A stretch of DNA of 64,000 nt, from assembly GCA_963814975.1 (NCBI GenBank), contig CAWFFB010000037.1, positions 1 to 64,000 of the forward strand, given 5' to 3'. Position 1 is the stretch's first letter, and each line of letters opens with the position of its first letter. The notes under the pieces are model-generated. The model saw nothing but the letters and a program-made list of their open reading frames with translations. It was not told where the DNA came from and made no database searches. A program made the position numbers and the translations under genes. Origin of the DNA: CAVUXJ01 sp963814975 (GTDB taxonomy: Bacteria > Acidobacteriota > Vicinamibacteria > Vicinamibacterales > CAVVIG01). Positions 1 to 8,840 of the stretch are shown piece by piece.

Positions 1-7
1 CGTCGCG

Positions 8-763
8 CTAGCGCAGGCCGCCCGACACGGCGAGACTCTCGCCCGTTAACCAACCCGCCTCATCGGACGCGAGAAACACGGCAACTGAAGCGATGTCGGC
101 CGGTGTGCCGACGCGCCCAAGAGGCGGACGGGCGATGTGCGCTGCCCGCGCCTCGTCACTCATTGCCCCGATCGCCCGTGCGCCTTCGGTGTCCACGGCA
201 CCGGGGTTGATTTGATTGACGCGGATGCCGCGCGAGGCTAGCTCCACCGCCAGCACGCCAGTCACTCCGGTGATCCCGGCCTTGCTCGCGGTGTAAGCGA
301 CTGCACCCGCGGAGAAGCGTTCGCTCGACATCGATCCGATGTTGATGATGCTGCCGCCGTTGTTGCCGAAATGCTTCAATGCTTCGCGGCACGTGATAAT
401 CGTGCCCCACAGATTGGTGTCGAGCATCTTGTGGAGTTGCTCGTCGGTTGTCTGCTCGAGCGAGGCGAACGCAAACACGCTCGCATTGTTGATGAGGATG
501 TCGAGCGTCCCGAACTTCGCGGCGGCTTCGGCGCAGAGCTGCTCCACCTCGGCGACGACTGCGACATTCGCTTGAATCGCGAACGCGTTGCCGCCGGCGG
601 CCTTGATATCGGCGACGACGCGCTCTGCGCCCGGTCGGTCGGTCGCGAAGTTCACGACGACGGAGGCACCGGCGGCTGCCATCGCCTTCGCGAGGCCGGC
701 TCCGATGCCCTTGGCCGCACCGGTGACGAGCGCAACCTTACCTGTCAGCAGGGAACGGGTCAT
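8..763 (-). CDS. SDR family NAD(P)-dependent oxidoreductase
   Basis: Short-chain dehydrogenase/reductase of 251 residues, the usual size of the classical single-domain family. The cofactor-binding glycine motif TGAAKGIG lies near residues 14-21, followed by the NNAS motif near residue 91 and the catalytic YTASK (Tyr/Lys) near residue 157. The C-terminal DEAGWLTGESLAVSGG is typical of FabG/glucose-1-dehydrogenase-like members. It is cytoplasmic and reduces or oxidises a keto/hydroxy group; the substrate cannot be read from sequence. It lies 11 bases downstream of the SnoaL-like gene in the same direction, so the two are probably one transcript, divergent from the LysR gene. Complete gene. Confidence 0.93.
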   Translation of the reverse strand: MTRSLLTGKVALVTGAAKGIGAGLAKAMAAAGASVVVNFATDRPGAERVVADIKAAGGNAFAIQANVAVVAEVEQLCAEAAAKFGTLDILINNASVFAFASLEQTTDEQLHKMLDTNLWGTIITCREALKHFGNNGGSIINIGSMSSERFSAGAVAYTASKAGITGVTGVLAVELASRGIRVNQINPGAVDTEGARAIGAMSDEARAAHIARPPLGRVGTPADIASVAVFLASDEAGWLTGESLAVSGGLR

Positions 764-774
764 CAGCGTGTCCT

Positions 775-1143
775 CTAGAACCCGATTCGCAGTGTGGTGA
801 TCTTCCCCTCTGCGACCTCGAACTCATGGTTCATCACGAGAGGATCGGGCAATCCCGTTCGATCGAACGTTCCGTCAATCTTGACTCTGACGATGGTTCG
901 TCCCGGGCGCTCTGTGACGTCCAGGACATCGAAGTGCACGTGAGCCCCGAAGATGTCGGCGCCCGCCCAGGCCGTGATCGCGTCGAGACCGCGCAGCTCG
1001 CGATTCACATCGACCACCACCGCATCGTCGGCGAAGCTCGCCGGAAACTCCTCCCTGGCGCCGGTGTTGACCGCCCTCAGGTAGCTGGCGATCGGCCCGG
1101 GCAGGTTCAATTCCTTCGTGAAATGCTCGATCTGAGGCATCAT
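775..1143 (-). CDS. SnoaL-like / NTF2-like domain protein
   Basis: Small 122-residue protein of the NTF2/SnoaL superfamily: an N-terminal helix (IASYLRAVNTG), then the FADDAVVVDVNRELRGLDAI pattern typical of the cone-shaped fold, ending in strand MNHEFEVAEGKITTLRIGF. Members are often small isomerases, cyclases or binding proteins; no catalytic set is assignable here. The start is ATG-ATG preceded by AGGGTGG. It is the first gene of a probable two-gene unit with the SDR oxidoreductase and faces the LysR regulator across a 90-base intergenic region. A role in the same substrate conversion as the SDR is inference. Confidence 0.85.
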   Translation of the reverse strand: MMPQIEHFTKELNLPGPIASYLRAVNTGAREEFPASFADDAVVVDVNRELRGLDAITAWAGADIFGAHVHFDVLDVTERPGRTIVRVKIDGTFDRTGLPDPLVMNHEFEVAEGKITTLRIGF

Positions 1144-1193
1144 TCACCACCCTTTCCGGCTCTACTGTGACAAATACCGTCTGATGCGTCCAA

Positions 1194-1208
1194 GATATTG
1201 TTCTTATC
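1194..1208. promoter_or_regulatory. Candidate LysR binding site in divergent promoter
   Basis: The dyad GATA-N7-TATC lies in the region between the divergent SnoaL-like gene and the LysR gene and fits the T-N11-A form of LysR-type boxes. It sits 26 bases before the regulator ATG and about 50 bases before the other start, as expected for a site serving autoregulation and target control. It is the only such dyad I noticed in the intergenic stretch. Assignment is by pattern and position only. Confidence 0.4.
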
Positions 1209-1233
1209 GGACCAATCGCGGTAGGGTATCGGA

Positions 1234-2151
1234 GTGGAACTGCGTCATCTTCGATACTTCGTGGCGGTTGGCGAAGAGGAACATTTCGGCCGCGCCGCGC
1301 TACGCCTGCGAGTGGCTCAACCAGCGCTCTCGCGACAGATTCAGGATCTCGAACGCGAGATCGGTTTCCAGCTGTTCGATCGCCTCAGTCGCGGCGTGAA
1401 GATCAGTTCGGCGGGCCGGTTGTTTCTCGAGGAGGCGCGTCGAATTCTTCAACAGCTGAACGAGGCGACGGAACGCGCGCAACGTGTGGCCCGCGGACAA
1501 TCAGGAACGCTGCGGGTCGGATTCACCGAGAATGCCTCATGGCGGGGGGTGGTACCCGACTCGCTTCGCCTCTTCCGAGAGCGCTATCCCGACGCAGAAC
1601 TGCAGCTGAACCCGCTACCGAGTCTGCAACAGCTCGAGGCGGTTCGAGCTGGCCGACTGGATGCCGGGTTCATGTTCAACCCGCCGAAACCCGATCGGGA
1701 GCTGGATCAATTGCCGGTCGCCTTGAACAGCCTCGCAGTGGCGGCTCCTGCCGCGCACCCGCTCGGTAAGGTCAAGACCCTCCGGCTGCGCGACCTGACG
1801 GACGCGCGTTTCATCTGGTTTCCGCGGCGCGAGAGCGCGGCATTCTACGACCGCTTGATGTACGAATGTTTCCGTGGCGGCCTGAAGTCGCCTCGGATCG
1901 TTCAGGAAGCGTCGAACGAAGCGACGATATTGACACTCGTCGCTCAAGGCATGGGCGTCGGTTTCGTCGTGGAAACCGCCCGCTGGCGATGTCCGGACGG
2001 CGTGGCGATATTGAAAGTCGCCGACCTCAAGCTGTCGTTGCCATTGGCTCTCGTCTGGAGAAAGGACAACCTGTCCCCGCTGCTCTCCAGATTTGTGACC
2101 GACGTGGGGAGTCTGGTGAAGCGGAGACTGACGACGCGGCACAATCACTAG
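1234..2151 (+). CDS. LysR family transcriptional regulator
   Basis: 305 residues, standard LysR length. The N-terminal winged helix-turn-helix is clear: MELRHLRYFVAVGEEEHFGR, then ALRLRVAQPALSRQIQDLE and LFDRLSRGVKISSAGRLFLE (residues 1-62). The remainder is a periplasmic-binding-protein-like effector domain (GTLRVGFTENASW onward; typical VAQGMGVGFV near residue 235). Cytoplasmic DNA-binding regulator that responds to a small ligand. It is divergent from the SnoaL/SDR pair, which is the classical arrangement for a LysR protein regulating its neighbours. The ligand is not known. Confidence 0.93.
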   Translation: MELRHLRYFVAVGEEEHFGRAALRLRVAQPALSRQIQDLEREIGFQLFDRLSRGVKISSAGRLFLEEARRILQQLNEATERAQRVARGQSGTLRVGFTENASWRGVVPDSLRLFRERYPDAELQLNPLPSLQQLEAVRAGRLDAGFMFNPPKPDRELDQLPVALNSLAVAAPAAHPLGKVKTLRLRDLTDARFIWFPRRESAAFYDRLMYECFRGGLKSPRIVQEASNEATILTLVAQGMGVGFVVETARWRCPDGVAILKVADLKLSLPLALVWRKDNLSPLLSRFVTDVGSLVKRRLTTRHNH

Positions 2152-2233
2152 ATTGCGGAATCGTCTCCGGTCTGGTGATCGACATCTCGTGGACCACCGC
2201 TTACGGCCGCTGTGAAAGGCTCGGTACGCTGTT

Positions 2234-2530
2234 CTACTTGTGATCGCGTGGAGATTCCCGTAACGCGCTGGCGACGAGCTTGGCGTTTGCTTCGCGATTC
2301 GCCCCGGTGAATCGCGGCGGGTGGGCGCGCGCGTCGCCGGCGCCGATTGGGCTGGCCGCGAGCAGCCCGCGCGACAACACGCCGTACAGCGTCGCGCCGA
2401 TGCCGAGCTCCGCGAGCACCGGAAAGATCGCGTCCTCCGGATCACGACTCGCGATCGAGTACTCGATCTGGAGATCGGCGATCGGATGGACCTTCGCGGC
2501 GCGCCCGCGCTGGAGTACATCCGCGAGCGA
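2234..2530 (-). pseudogene. Aldo/keto reductase fragment (relic)
   Basis: In one minus-strand frame the translation reads AAKVHPIADLQIEYSIASR, then FPVLAELGIGATLYGVLSRG and FTGANREANAKLV. These are the central-to-late barrel segments of the aldo/keto reductase family of about 330 residues. The upstream catalytic Tyr/Lys part and the last roughly 70 residues are absent, and the upstream sequence in all three frames is low-complexity Arg/Ala-rich translation without homology that I can see. It is therefore an internal fragment, not a functional gene. It lies just after the LysR gene in convergent orientation. Confidence 0.65.
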
Positions 2531-2689
2531 CTCGGCGAGCCGCCGACGCGGACATCGACGCCCACGGCGATGCACTCGGCGTGGGTGACGTGGGGTGCGG
2601 CTGCCGCGCCATCTGAAGGAAGGCACGCGCGTCGGCCGCCCTCCGCGGCGCGGGCGGCGTCGGCGCCGACGACCCCGATCGCGATCCAC

Positions 2690-3300
2690 CCCATCGCCAC
2701 GGCCTACGTTCGCGCGTTCGAAGAAGAAGCGGACACCACACCAGAAGACAGGTCTGAAAGTGCGCCACACCACGACGCGACCGACGTCCCGGCGCGCGAC
2801 GACGACGACATACCCACATCGATCGACGCGGTCATCGAACTGCTGGCCGAGGCTGGCGTGATGCCGGAGCGGCCGCGGGCGCTGCTCGAAGCCGCGGCCG
2901 AGGACCCTCGAGCCACGAAAGTCCCGCTCCTGAAGCGGCTGATGGAGTTCGTGCTGCGCCACGACGAGACCGCGTACCTCACGCGCAGTCGCGAGCTGGG
3001 GTTCCTCGCGAATACGCTGCTCGCGGGATCCTCCGTTCAGTCGCGGCCGTTCACGCCCCCGGAAGCGTCCGATGCGGCTGCGTGCATCTGCAACCTGGGT
3101 CTCGACTGCTGGCCCGTGCGCTGGCCGGGCGCGACCTCACAGGGTGCATCGTCGCGACGTGAACTCGACACGGCCATGCCTCCCAACCCGTTCCTCGTGG
3201 ATCACGACCTCGTGACGGCGTTCGAAGTGGGCTGGTCGGTGCTGTACCAGGACGTCAGCCTGTTCGTACGAAGGGAGAGTCCGCCGTCTGCAGAATCTGG
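2690..3300 (+). pseudogene. DUF6178-like protein fragment
   Basis: An open plus-strand frame contains protein-like sequence from about 2690: IDAVIELLAEAGVMPERPRA, then LEFV/FVLRHDETAYLTRSRELGF-type helices, LANTLLAGSSVQSRPFTPPE, ICNLGLDCWP and a DLVTAFEVGWSVLYQDVSLF segment. The order resembles the DUF6178 family. The family is normally much longer; here the 5' part runs into low-complexity sequence and the 3' part ends near 3300 in unrelated sequence that overlaps the end of the amidohydrolase gene on the other strand. I read it as a truncated remnant. The family name is from memory of its conserved segments and is only moderately secure. Confidence 0.45.
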
Positions 3301-3359
3301 CGCCAAAAAGGGCCGGCACTGGTGCGGGCCCAACAGCCTGCTAACTCGAGGTATCGGTC

Positions 3360-4688
3360 CTAGTGTTGACTGGAACTCGATATTCCAGCGGTCATCTGAT
3401 TCAGGAAGACGTGTCCACCCTTCATCACGAACTTGACCCGCTGAAGCTCGGTGATGTCCGTCAGCGGATCCCCGGAAACAGCCACGAGATCGGCAAATTT
3501 GCCTTTTTCGATCGCGCCGACCCGGTCCTCCCATCCGATGTTCTCCGCACCGAGCGAGGTCGCCGCCTGCAGAGCCCGGGTGGGAGTCATCCCGTACTTT
3601 ACCAGCGCCTCGAACTCGCGACCCTGCGAGCCATACGGGTACATCGCGCCGTCGACACCCGTGCCAAAGACGATTTTCAGACCCTTGGTAGCGATCGCCA
3701 TCCGAAGGTTCTTCTCGAAGATGGGGACAATCGAATATTTTCCGCCGGTCTTCTCCCTGTCGCTCGCTTCGATGGACGCCAGGGTATAGCGGACGATCGT
3801 TGGATCGTAGTAGATGCCCTTCTGCACCATCATGTTGGCGAGTTCTTGAGTGAGGCCTTGTCCATGTTCAATAGTATCGACGCCCGCCCGAATCGAGTCC
3901 GCCAGACCCTGGCCGCCAAAAGTGTGGACCATGACTTTCAGGTGGTTTTTGTGCGCCTCGTCGACGATCGCCTGCAGTTCTTCCAGGGTCAACGTTGCTG
4001 TGACCTTCAGCTCACCCTCGGGCGTGAAGGAATAGCCACCACTCGGGTATGTCTTGATATGCGTTGCACCGTCCTTCAGTTGTGCGCGAACCATTGCGCG
4101 CGCAACCTCTGGCCCGCGCGCGTCGTTCGGGCCGAATCTGATTCCCGAGGTCGCGATCGACAGCCTCGGCCCGATGATCTCACCCTTGTCGATGGCGTCC
4201 CGTACAGCGACATCGGCGTTGCCATTCCCATGGCTGCCCGCGTCGCGCATCGTGGTAAAGCCCGCGAGCAGACAGTCCTCTGCGCTCGCCGCCGCCTCGA
4301 AGCCGACATTTAACAGCGTCTGCCCGTTCGCCGGGGCACTCTCGAAGACGTGGCTATGCCCGTCGATAAAGCCGGGCATCACCGTGGCCCGACTCAGATC
4401 GATCACCCGGGCGCCCGCGGGAATGGCGATCCGCCCCTCCGGACCGACCTCGGTGATGCGCTCGCCCTGTATGAGGACCACCTGTTTGGTCAACATCTGG
4501 CCCGACCTGCTGTCGAACAAGCGACCGGCGCGGACGGCCACCGTAGCAGAGGGGCCGGCCGGCTGGACCCAGTCCTTCCAGGTATTCTTGGGAATTGGAT
4601 GTCGTAATGGCCCTTGTTGGGCACCCAATACGGTTGGCAACAACCACGTCGCGAGGCCTACACCAAGCACCGATGTCCAGCGAGTCAT
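3360..4688 (-). CDS. Exported metal-dependent amidohydrolase
   Basis: 442 residues with a Sec signal peptide (hydrophobic stretch ending near TVLGAQQG). The amidohydrolase fold is shown by the first metal motif GHSH (residue ~112), the bridging lysine in THIKTYPSGG, histidines in VMVHTFGG and TIEHGQGL, and the catalytic aspartate in FGTGVDGA. The late GAIEKGKFADLVAVSGDPL motif is typical of the imidazolonepropionase/prolidase-like branch. Exported members of this type in Acidobacteriota often cleave dipeptides or cyclic amides; the substrate here is unknown. ATG is preceded by GGAGGA-like sequence. Single gene, convergent with the DUF6178-like remnant. Confidence 0.92.
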   Translation of the reverse strand: MTRWTSVLGVGLATWLLPTVLGAQQGPLRHPIPKNTWKDWVQPAGPSATVAVRAGRLFDSRSGQMLTKQVVLIQGERITEVGPEGRIAIPAGARVIDLSRATVMPGFIDGHSHVFESAPANGQTLLNVGFEAAASAEDCLLAGFTTMRDAGSHGNGNADVAVRDAIDKGEIIGPRLSIATSGIRFGPNDARGPEVARAMVRAQLKDGATHIKTYPSGGYSFTPEGELKVTATLTLEELQAIVDEAHKNHLKVMVHTFGGQGLADSIRAGVDTIEHGQGLTQELANMMVQKGIYYDPTIVRYTLASIEASDREKTGGKYSIVPIFEKNLRMAIATKGLKIVFGTGVDGAMYPYGSQGREFEALVKYGMTPTRALQAATSLGAENIGWEDRVGAIEKGKFADLVAVSGDPLTDITELQRVKFVMKGGHVFLNQMTAGISSSSQH

Positions 4689-4789
4689 GATTCCTCCAGC
4701 TCGTGACGAAGATCAGCGGCCGGCCAAAGAGGTCCGCGCGCTTGAGCCGCGTCGTTCGAGATTCAGCGCTGCCTCGTGATCTTGCAATT

Positions 4790-4898
4790 GCGACGAACGA
4801 CTCGGGCAGGATCTTGATCGCCGCGCGATCGAGCTTCGTCTCGCGCGCGCGATCACCTCACCCCTACCACCGGCACCGAGCGGCGCCAGCTCTTCGTA
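4790..4898 (-). pseudogene. Ser/Thr protein kinase N-terminal relic
   Basis: The 360-base gap between the amidohydrolase and the alpha/beta hydrolase contains, on the minus strand, YEELAPLGAGGRGEVIARA followed one frame later by ETKLDRAAIKILPESFV. This matches the glycine-rich loop and VAIK lysine segment of the large acidobacterial Ser/Thr kinase family (YEI.APLGAGGMGEVYRARDTKLDR.VAIKILPE). One base is missing between the two halves, one residue is lost before AIK, and nothing of the rest of the kinase follows. A dead fragment, probably left by recombination. Confidence 0.6.
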
Positions 4899-5047
4899 AC
4901 GAGCCGAGCCGCACACCCGGGCCAGCGGCATTGGGGCATTTTACGCGATTGGGTTCCGGCGACCCTCAGTTGTGTGCGCGCTGGGCGGTTCCCGCGTCCG
5001 AGTCCAGCGAAGGCGTTCATGCGGGACTAGATGCGGCGCATGACAAC

Positions 5048-5800
5048 CTACGCCGCCCGCGTCCAGTCGCCACTTAGAAACGACGTCGCGGTCTCGGCGA
5101 AACGAGGCGCGTTTTCACCGAATACCGGACCATGACCAGCGTTCGGAACCACCCATAGATACGATCGCGGGATCGCCGCCTGCAAGTCGAAGGCAAGCGA
5201 AACGGGATAGAGAGGATCGCGATCGCCGAAGACGATTAGTGTGTCAGCCGTGATCGTGGCGAGGTACGGCGGGGTGAAGTTCACATCGTCGTAGCTATCG
5301 GCCAACGCCCGACTGTGTGTAAACAGCTGCTGAATCTGGGCGTCGCCGTGACGGTGACGCTTCCGCATCAGATCCATTTCGACCTCGCCGAACATCGATT
5401 CGGACGTCTGCCGCTGGAGCGCCCGAGCCTGCGCGGGAAAGTAAGGCGGCGCGCTCACAATCACCATCGACTCGATGCAGGTTGGGACGGCTGTCGCCAT
5501 ATGCAGCAAGGTGATGCCGCCGCCACTCAGGCCGATCGCCTTCACCTTGTCGAGCCCGAGATGACGGAGCAATCCCTCGACATCATCGGCGGCTTGCCGG
5601 AACGAGAACTCGCCTGATGGATTGGTGGATGCGCCATGGCCGCGTAGATCCGGTGCGACCAGCCGATACCCGGCGGGCGGCTCCTTGAAGATGTACTTCC
5701 AGTCTGGCCCGGAGCCCATGAACCCATGCAGCCACAGGAGGGGTTCTCCATCGCCAGCCATCTCGTAGTTCAGCTCGACTCCGTTGATCTCGACAACCAT
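5048..5800 (-). CDS. Alpha/beta hydrolase
   Basis: 250 residues from the start chosen here. The frame is open upstream, but the ATG at 5800 follows AGGAGAA and begins MVVEINGVELNYEMAGDGEP, the normal N-terminus of the family. The oxyanion-hole HGF is at WLHGFMGSG, the nucleophile elbow is GLSGGG (Ser ~99), the acid is in FGDRDPLYP and the catalytic His in NAGHGPVF. Cytoplasmic esterase/epoxide-hydrolase-like enzyme; the substrate is unknown. Single gene with a clear ribosome binding site. Confidence 0.9.
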   Translation of the reverse strand: MVVEINGVELNYEMAGDGEPLLWLHGFMGSGPDWKYIFKEPPAGYRLVAPDLRGHGASTNPSGEFSFRQAADDVEGLLRHLGLDKVKAIGLSGGGITLLHMATAVPTCIESMVIVSAPPYFPAQARALQRQTSESMFGEVEMDLMRKRHRHGDAQIQQLFTHSRALADSYDDVNFTPPYLATITADTLIVFGDRDPLYPVSLAFDLQAAIPRSYLWVVPNAGHGPVFGENAPRFAETATSFLSGDWTRAA

Positions 5801-6024
5801 TGCGCGTTCTCCTGCCGAGGAGTATGCGGGGTGCGCAGGTTCAAAGACCAGTCTGGTGGCATCGCTTGATATGATGGAGACGTCGTTCCAATTTGGTTGC
5901 GAACGGCGAGTCTTCAACGACCCAACACGCCTGACGATGAGGTGTCCACAGCCAACGGATGTGTCCGACCCGCAGCCGCATCGCTGATACCGGAGCGAAG
6001 GTTGGCGGCCCTCTTACGGACCGC

Positions 6025-8172
6025 TCAGAATCGGACGCGGAGTCCACCGTTGATGTTACGGCCTTCGAGAGGTGCCCAGGCATCGACGGTCCACCGACCG
6101 TCCGCCGCGCGTGCGGGACGGAGGAGCGGATCCCATCGCGTCTGCCGCACGCCGGTCAGATTTTCCCCGTTCACAAACAGGCGGATGCGCCCGAACTGTC
6201 TTTCGGCCAGGAGTCCGAGAAGCATATAGGGCCTGCTGACCGTGCGATACGGGTTCTCTTCGAGACGCTGCTCGCCAGTGTAGTACCACTCGATTCCCAG
6301 GCGACCCGCGTCTTCCTTCTCCCACATCCCGACCAGACCTGCACTGTGGCGCGGCGTCAGCGGGACGTCTTGGTGGACCGCATCGACGGTCTCGCGCGCC
6401 CGCACGTAGGTGTACGTCGCCGTGACCGAGAATGGCGCTCGGCGCAGCGTTCCCAAGAGCTCGAGACCCACGTTCGTCGTCGGGTCGGCCAACGTGCTGA
6501 GGACGTACGACGGCGATCGCTCCACGTACAACGGATCGTTGACGCGGGAGGCGAACAGCGTGGCGGTGTACGAGATCGGTCCGTCAGTGCGCGAGACGTC
6601 GAACGACGCGCTCAGCCCGCGCTCGGCGTCGAGCGGCCGGCTGATCTGGAGGCGCGTCAGACCGGCGGCCTCCGTTTCCTCGGTGATCGGAGTCGGCGCA
6701 AAAAATCCCGTCCCCAAGGAGAGTCTGCCGGTCCACCGCCCGGCGCGCGCCAGCGCCGACACGCGTGGACTGAAGAATGTTCCGTACTCGCTGTGGGCGT
6801 CCAGTCGCGCACTTGAAGACAGCGACAGCCGCGGCGAGACGGCCACGTCGTACTGCGCGAAGGCGCCGGGGACGGTAAAGGTGTAGTCAAAGCGAGGCAC
6901 GTCGCGCGCCGCGTACGCGTCGCGTTCAATGACGAGCCCGGCGACCCACGTGTGTCGACCTGCGGTTCCACGGATCGCCGCTTCTCCGAACGCGGTATCG
7001 TGCCGATCGCGCTCCAACACTTCGCCGAATTGATGATCGTGGCGTTGGCGCGCGACCGCGGCGCGGGCCGTCATCACGAAGCGGCCTTTGATGAGGATCT
7101 GGCCCACCGCACCAGCGTCGTACCGTTGCGTTTCCAGGGCTTCGACGTATGGCTGCCCAGTGGCGGCGAGCACGTGGCCGTCCGGAGTGCCGCCATCCCG
7201 GTCCTCGTACGTAAAGCCGGACGTCGCGAAGAAGGCTCGGCCATTGCCTCCATCCCAGAACACACGTGGTCGCACCACCGCTCGCGTGTAGCCGGCGAGG
7301 TCGGCCCACGCGTCGTCGTTCACATCGGTGGTCTCCTGCCAGTGGCCCCCACCCAACAGCGAGGCGCTCCAGCCGCGTGACAAGGGACCGGAGAGAAAGG
7401 TAACCGCATCGGTCGCACCGCGCGTCGAACGATTGAGCAGAAACTCCCGTTCAGATTCACCACCTGGACGCCGCGACAGGAGATTGATGACGCCGCCCAT
7501 CGCGCCGGCTCCGTACAATGCCGACGCCACACCCTTGATGACTTCGACCTGCCCGAGATCCATCGGCGGGATCTGGAGCAGCCCGAGCCCCCCCACATCA
7601 CCGAACAGGGGTAATCCATCGGAGAGCACGCGCGTGTACCGCCCGCGCATGCCCTGCATGCGCACGCTGGCCGCACCGAGAGCCGGCGAGGTCGTCTGCA
7701 CACGCATGCCACCCATTTCGTTCAGCATCATGACAATGTCGCCTGGCGTCATCAGCATCTTCTCTTCGATCTCTTCACGCGCCAGGACTTCGACGCGCAT
7801 CGGCTGGTCCTCGAGACGCTTGTCCGTGCGCGTTGACGCCACGACGGTGACCGTCTCTTCGACCGTCGGCTGCACCTGCAGCTTCACCACGACCTCTTGC
7901 ACGGCACCAACTGCTACTCGCAGCGAGGTGGTCGCGGGGGCGAAGCCCGCTTTCGCGACGGTGACTTCGACCGTGCCAGGAACAATGGTGACGGTCGTCG
8001 TACCGGACGCATCCGTGCGGTAGGTCGCGCCGGCGACGACGACTTCCGCGTCCTCGATCGGCTGGTCTGCTGCACGGACTTCAATGCGGACGGTGCCCGT
8101 CTGATTCTGTGCTGTGACCGTGGAGGCCAGAGCGCACACAAGAACAATCATCACCAACGGCAGCGAGCGCAT
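6025..8172 (-). CDS. TonB-dependent receptor with carboxypeptidase-like N-terminal domain
   Basis: Outer-membrane receptor of 715 residues. Signal peptide MRSLPLVMIVLVCALAST; residues ~25-105 form a carboxypeptidase-regulatory/PEGA-like beta domain (VRIEVRAADQPIEDAEV...), then a TonB-box-like VEETVTVVAST, a plug with VRMQGMRGRYTRVLSDGLPL and IEVIKG/YGAGAMGGVINLLSRRP, and a beta-barrel ending in aromatic Phe (INGGLRVRF). I chose the ATG at 8172, preceded by CGGAGA, over an upstream GTG at 8199. Imports a siderophore, metal or other ligand using TonB energy; the ligand is not readable. It follows the Cys-rich small protein by about 75 bases. Confidence 0.93.
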   Translation of the reverse strand: MRSLPLVMIVLVCALASTVTAQNQTGTVRIEVRAADQPIEDAEVVVAGATYRTDASGTTTVTIVPGTVEVTVAKAGFAPATTSLRVAVGAVQEVVVKLQVQPTVEETVTVVASTRTDKRLEDQPMRVEVLAREEIEEKMLMTPGDIVMMLNEMGGMRVQTTSPALGAASVRMQGMRGRYTRVLSDGLPLFGDVGGLGLLQIPPMDLGQVEVIKGVASALYGAGAMGGVINLLSRRPGGESEREFLLNRSTRGATDAVTFLSGPLSRGWSASLLGGGHWQETTDVNDDAWADLAGYTRAVVRPRVFWDGGNGRAFFATSGFTYEDRDGGTPDGHVLAATGQPYVEALETQRYDAGAVGQILIKGRFVMTARAAVARQRHDHQFGEVLERDRHDTAFGEAAIRGTAGRHTWVAGLVIERDAYAARDVPRFDYTFTVPGAFAQYDVAVSPRLSLSSSARLDAHSEYGTFFSPRVSALARAGRWTGRLSLGTGFFAPTPITEETEAAGLTRLQISRPLDAERGLSASFDVSRTDGPISYTATLFASRVNDPLYVERSPSYVLSTLADPTTNVGLELLGTLRRAPFSVTATYTYVRARETVDAVHQDVPLTPRHSAGLVGMWEKEDAGRLGIEWYYTGEQRLEENPYRTVSRPYMLLGLLAERQFGRIRLFVNGENLTGVRQTRWDPLLRPARAADGRWTVDAWAPLEGRNINGGLRVRF

Positions 8173-8247
8173 ACACGTCTCCGTCGGGCGGGTCCGCACG
8201 GACCCGTCCCTTGGTTTCCGTCAACGGTCCAATTTGTCGAGGAATCC

Positions 8248-8535
8248 CTACGAGCGCGGAGGGTGTTCGGGTGGATCCGCGGGAGCGTCGAGGCGATGCG
8301 TGAATAGCGGCAATGCAACGCGATTCGTGATGACGGCCGAGGGTAGCAGCTCGTGTGACACGCCCGAGTCAACCCCGCCGAGGCACAGGATGCAGATGCC
8401 GTCACCCGATTCCGGGTGCTGCTGCAAGGAGGACACCCCTTGCTGGCGAGTGCAGCCGTCCGGACAACAGATGCCGTCGATCGCGTTCAGGGACGCGAAC
8501 ACGACCAACATCAGTGTGGCCAACAGCCTTCGCAC
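8248..8535 (-). CDS. Small exported cysteine-rich protein
   Basis: 95 residues with a signal peptide (MRRLLATLMLVVFASLNAID) and five cysteines in the mature N-terminal half: GICCPDGCT and ICILCLGG. The C-terminal third is Pro/Asp/His containing (LDAPADPPEHPP). The GTG start is chosen because it gives the complete signal peptide. It directly precedes the TonB receptor gene, so a shared transcript and a metal- or ligand-related periplasmic role are inferred from the cysteines and context. I do not recognise the family. Confidence 0.65.
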   Translation of the reverse strand: MRRLLATLMLVVFASLNAIDGICCPDGCTRQQGVSSLQQHPESGDGICILCLGGVDSGVSHELLPSAVITNRVALPLFTHRLDAPADPPEHPPRS

Positions 8536-8588
8536 CAGGCGATTATATGCGGCGATGCGGAGTCGCCAGTCCGCCGAACCAATAAGCC

Positions 8589-8840
8589 TCAGAACTCGAC
8601 CATCACCTTGATGGCTTCACGCTCGTTCATCGCACGGTAGCCATCGGGAACGCCGTCGATCTTCGTCACGCGATCGAATACGCGGCCCGGGTCGATCCGG
8701 CCTTCGAGCACGTCAGGCAGCAGTTCCTCGATGTAGGCGCGCACCGGAGCGGGTCCGCCGGCGATCGTGATGTTGGCGTAGAACGTCGGCTGCGGGTTTG
8801 GGATCGTCCTTTCCTGGGGGACACCGACACGCCCCGAACT
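8589..8840 (-). pseudogene. Zinc-type alcohol dehydrogenase C-terminal fragment
   Basis: Minus-strand reading ends in a clean C-terminus, GYRAMNEREAIKVMVEF and stop, preceded by FYANITIAGGPAPVRAYIEE, LLPDVLEGRIDPGRVFDRV and a GRVGVPQ segment. This is the last ~80 residues of a zinc-binding medium-chain dehydrogenase of about 350 residues. Upstream of ~8840 no frame continues the Rossmann or catalytic zinc domain. A truncated remnant. Confidence 0.7.
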
